Shown in pieces: positions 14,762 to 15,643 of a stretch of DNA of 15,643 nt. The stretch is from JAKOQB01 sp036824465. Lineage in GTDB: Bacteria > Pseudomonadota > Gammaproteobacteria > Burkholderiales > Burkholderiaceae_F. The stretch is from positions 1 through 15,643 of the forward strand of contig DAITAC010000092.1 in the NCBI GenBank assembly GCA_036824465.1, written 5' to 3'. The translations under genes were made by a program, and so were the position numbers. The stretch's first letter is position 1, and each line of letters opens with the position of its first letter. The notes below the pieces were generated by a model. The model saw nothing but the letters and a program-made list of their open reading frames with translations. It searched no databases and had not been told where the DNA came from.

Positions 14762-15643
14762 ATGCAGCCACGCTGGTTCTCACGGCGCATGATCGATCGT
14801 AGGCAATTTCTCTCGACGGCTTGCCTTGGCTCGGTCGGTGCGCTGGGGCTTTCGTCCTGCAGGACACCGAACGTGCCCCAAGTTGTGTCGGACGGCCAGC
14901 GCGTTGATGCGACGTCAGTGCGGCGGCTGATCGTAGAGCGTCATGACCCGTTGCTGGGTCGTTGCCGTTATGTTGCCGATCTCGGCTCGAGCCTGGTGAC
15001 ACGCCCCATCCTCGCCGCTCGCAAAGGGGATTCTTTCGAGGCCGAGATCGTCAATCGGTTGCCACAACCGACGACGGTTCACTTCCATGGGTTGGTCCTG
15101 CCCGAGGCGCAGGATGGTGCAGGGTTTGACGTCATTGGGCCCGGTGCGAGCAAGGCGGTGCGCTTCAAAATCCACAACCGCAGCGGGCTGTACTGGTTTC
15201 ATTCGCATGCGCAGGGCCTGACCGCAGAGCAGGTGCATGCCGGGCTCGCGGCGCTTTTCATCGTCACCGACGACGACGACGCGGCGCTCGATGCCGCGTT
15301 GACGCTGGGCGCGACCAATCGGCTCGCGCTCGCGGTCACCGACGTGCGCGTCGCGGGCGAGCAGATACTCCCGTATGCGCCGACGCGCGAAGACTGCCTG
15401 ACCGGCTGGCTCGGCAACCGCGCACTGGTCAATGGCGCGTTGAACGCCGCGTTCGATGTTGCTTCAGGCTGGGTCCGAATCCAGCTGCTGAACGCGTGCA
15501 ACGCGCGTGGCCTGCTGCTCGCGTTTCGCGCCGGCGAGGAGGACTTGCCGTTTCATCTGGTCGGCACCGACGGCGGGCTTCTGGCGGCACCCCATCAGCT
15601 CGACCGCGTCTTTCTTCACCCGGCCGAGCGCGTCGACGTAGTG
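14762..15643 (+). CDS. Exported multicopper oxidase, N-terminal part (runs off right edge)
   Basis: The frame is open from ATG 14762 to the last base: 294 residues without a stop. The N-terminus has a twin-arginine motif (DRRQFLSTA, Arg13-Arg14), a hydrophobic stretch and LSSC at 30-33, a plausible lipobox, so it may be a Tat-exported lipoprotein. The first cupredoxin domain has the type 2/type 3 copper ligands HFHG (His107, His109) and YWFHSHAQG (His147, His149). The second begins near GNRALVNGALNAAF, and LLNACNARG resembles CueO-type oxidases. The C-terminal ligands, including the type 1 copper site, lie outside the window, so copper oxidase activity cannot be confirmed. Met10 (14789) is an alternative start that keeps the Tat motif; neither start has a clear ribosome site. 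A CueO-like role in copper tolerance is possible but unproven. Confidence 0.88.
   Translation, partial: MQPRWFSRRMIDRRQFLSTACLGSVGALGLSSCRTPNVPQVVSDGQRVDATSVRRLIVERHDPLLGRCRYVADLGSSLVTRPILAARKGDSFEAEIVNRLPQPTTVHFHGLVLPEAQDGAGFDVIGPGASKAVRFKIHNRSGLYWFHSHAQGLTAEQVHAGLAALFIVTDDDDAALDAALTLGATNRLALAVTDVRVAGEQILPYAPTREDCLTGWLGNRALVNGALNAAFDVASGWVRIQLLNACNARGLLLAFRAGEEDLPFHLVGTDGGLLAAPHQLDRVFLHPAERVDVV

Overview
The window is a high-GC, gene-dense stretch of chromosome that looks like a betaproteobacterium, probably of the Burkholderiales or a close relative. Four things point there: (i) a homodimer-type pyruvate dehydrogenase E1 (AceE, about 900 residues) next to a two-lipoyl E2; (ii) an E3 (LpdA) with its own N-terminal lipoyl domain; (iii) folD and an oligopeptidase A gene beside a PAS histidine kinase transcribed divergently from aceE; (iv) a small proteasome/HslV-like protein that best fits the betaproteobacterial proteasome homologue (BPH). 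The assignment rests on recalled gene order and motifs, not on a search.

The left third (1-5699) is on the minus strand and reads, in transcription order: a membrane PAS sensor histidine kinase (5699-3252), a roughly 200-base gap holding a possible small ORF whose stop overlaps the folD start (TAATG), folD (3050-2190), oligopeptidase A/prlC (2193-82, ATGA overlap with folD), and the first 23 codons of a small exported DUF4124-like protein cut by the window edge (71-1). No response regulator is present beside the kinase.

An AT-rich divergent promoter region (5700-5905) separates this from the plus-strand pyruvate dehydrogenase cluster: aceE (5906-8608), aceF (8726-10387), a proteasome-like N-terminal-threonine hydrolase (10496-11089) and lpdA (11086-12840). 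The hydrolase gene is translationally coupled to lpdA (ATGA). It is separated from aceF by a long hairpin made of four heptamer repeats facing four inverted ones.

Downstream on the same strand lie a phasin-like/DUF6781-like helical protein (12953-13636), a tautomerase-superfamily protein with an N-terminal proline (13693-14052), ribose-5-phosphate isomerase A (14094-14759) and the start of an exported multicopper oxidase (14762 to the right edge).

Functionally the centre is the conversion of pyruvate to acetyl-CoA. The kinase sits where it could control that cluster, but no target can be read from the sequence. The most unusual element is the proteasome-like hydrolase inside the E1-E2-E3 operon, with its flanking heptamer hairpin and an A8 tract near its start codon. 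No rRNA, tRNA, CRISPR array, insertion sequence or phage gene was seen.
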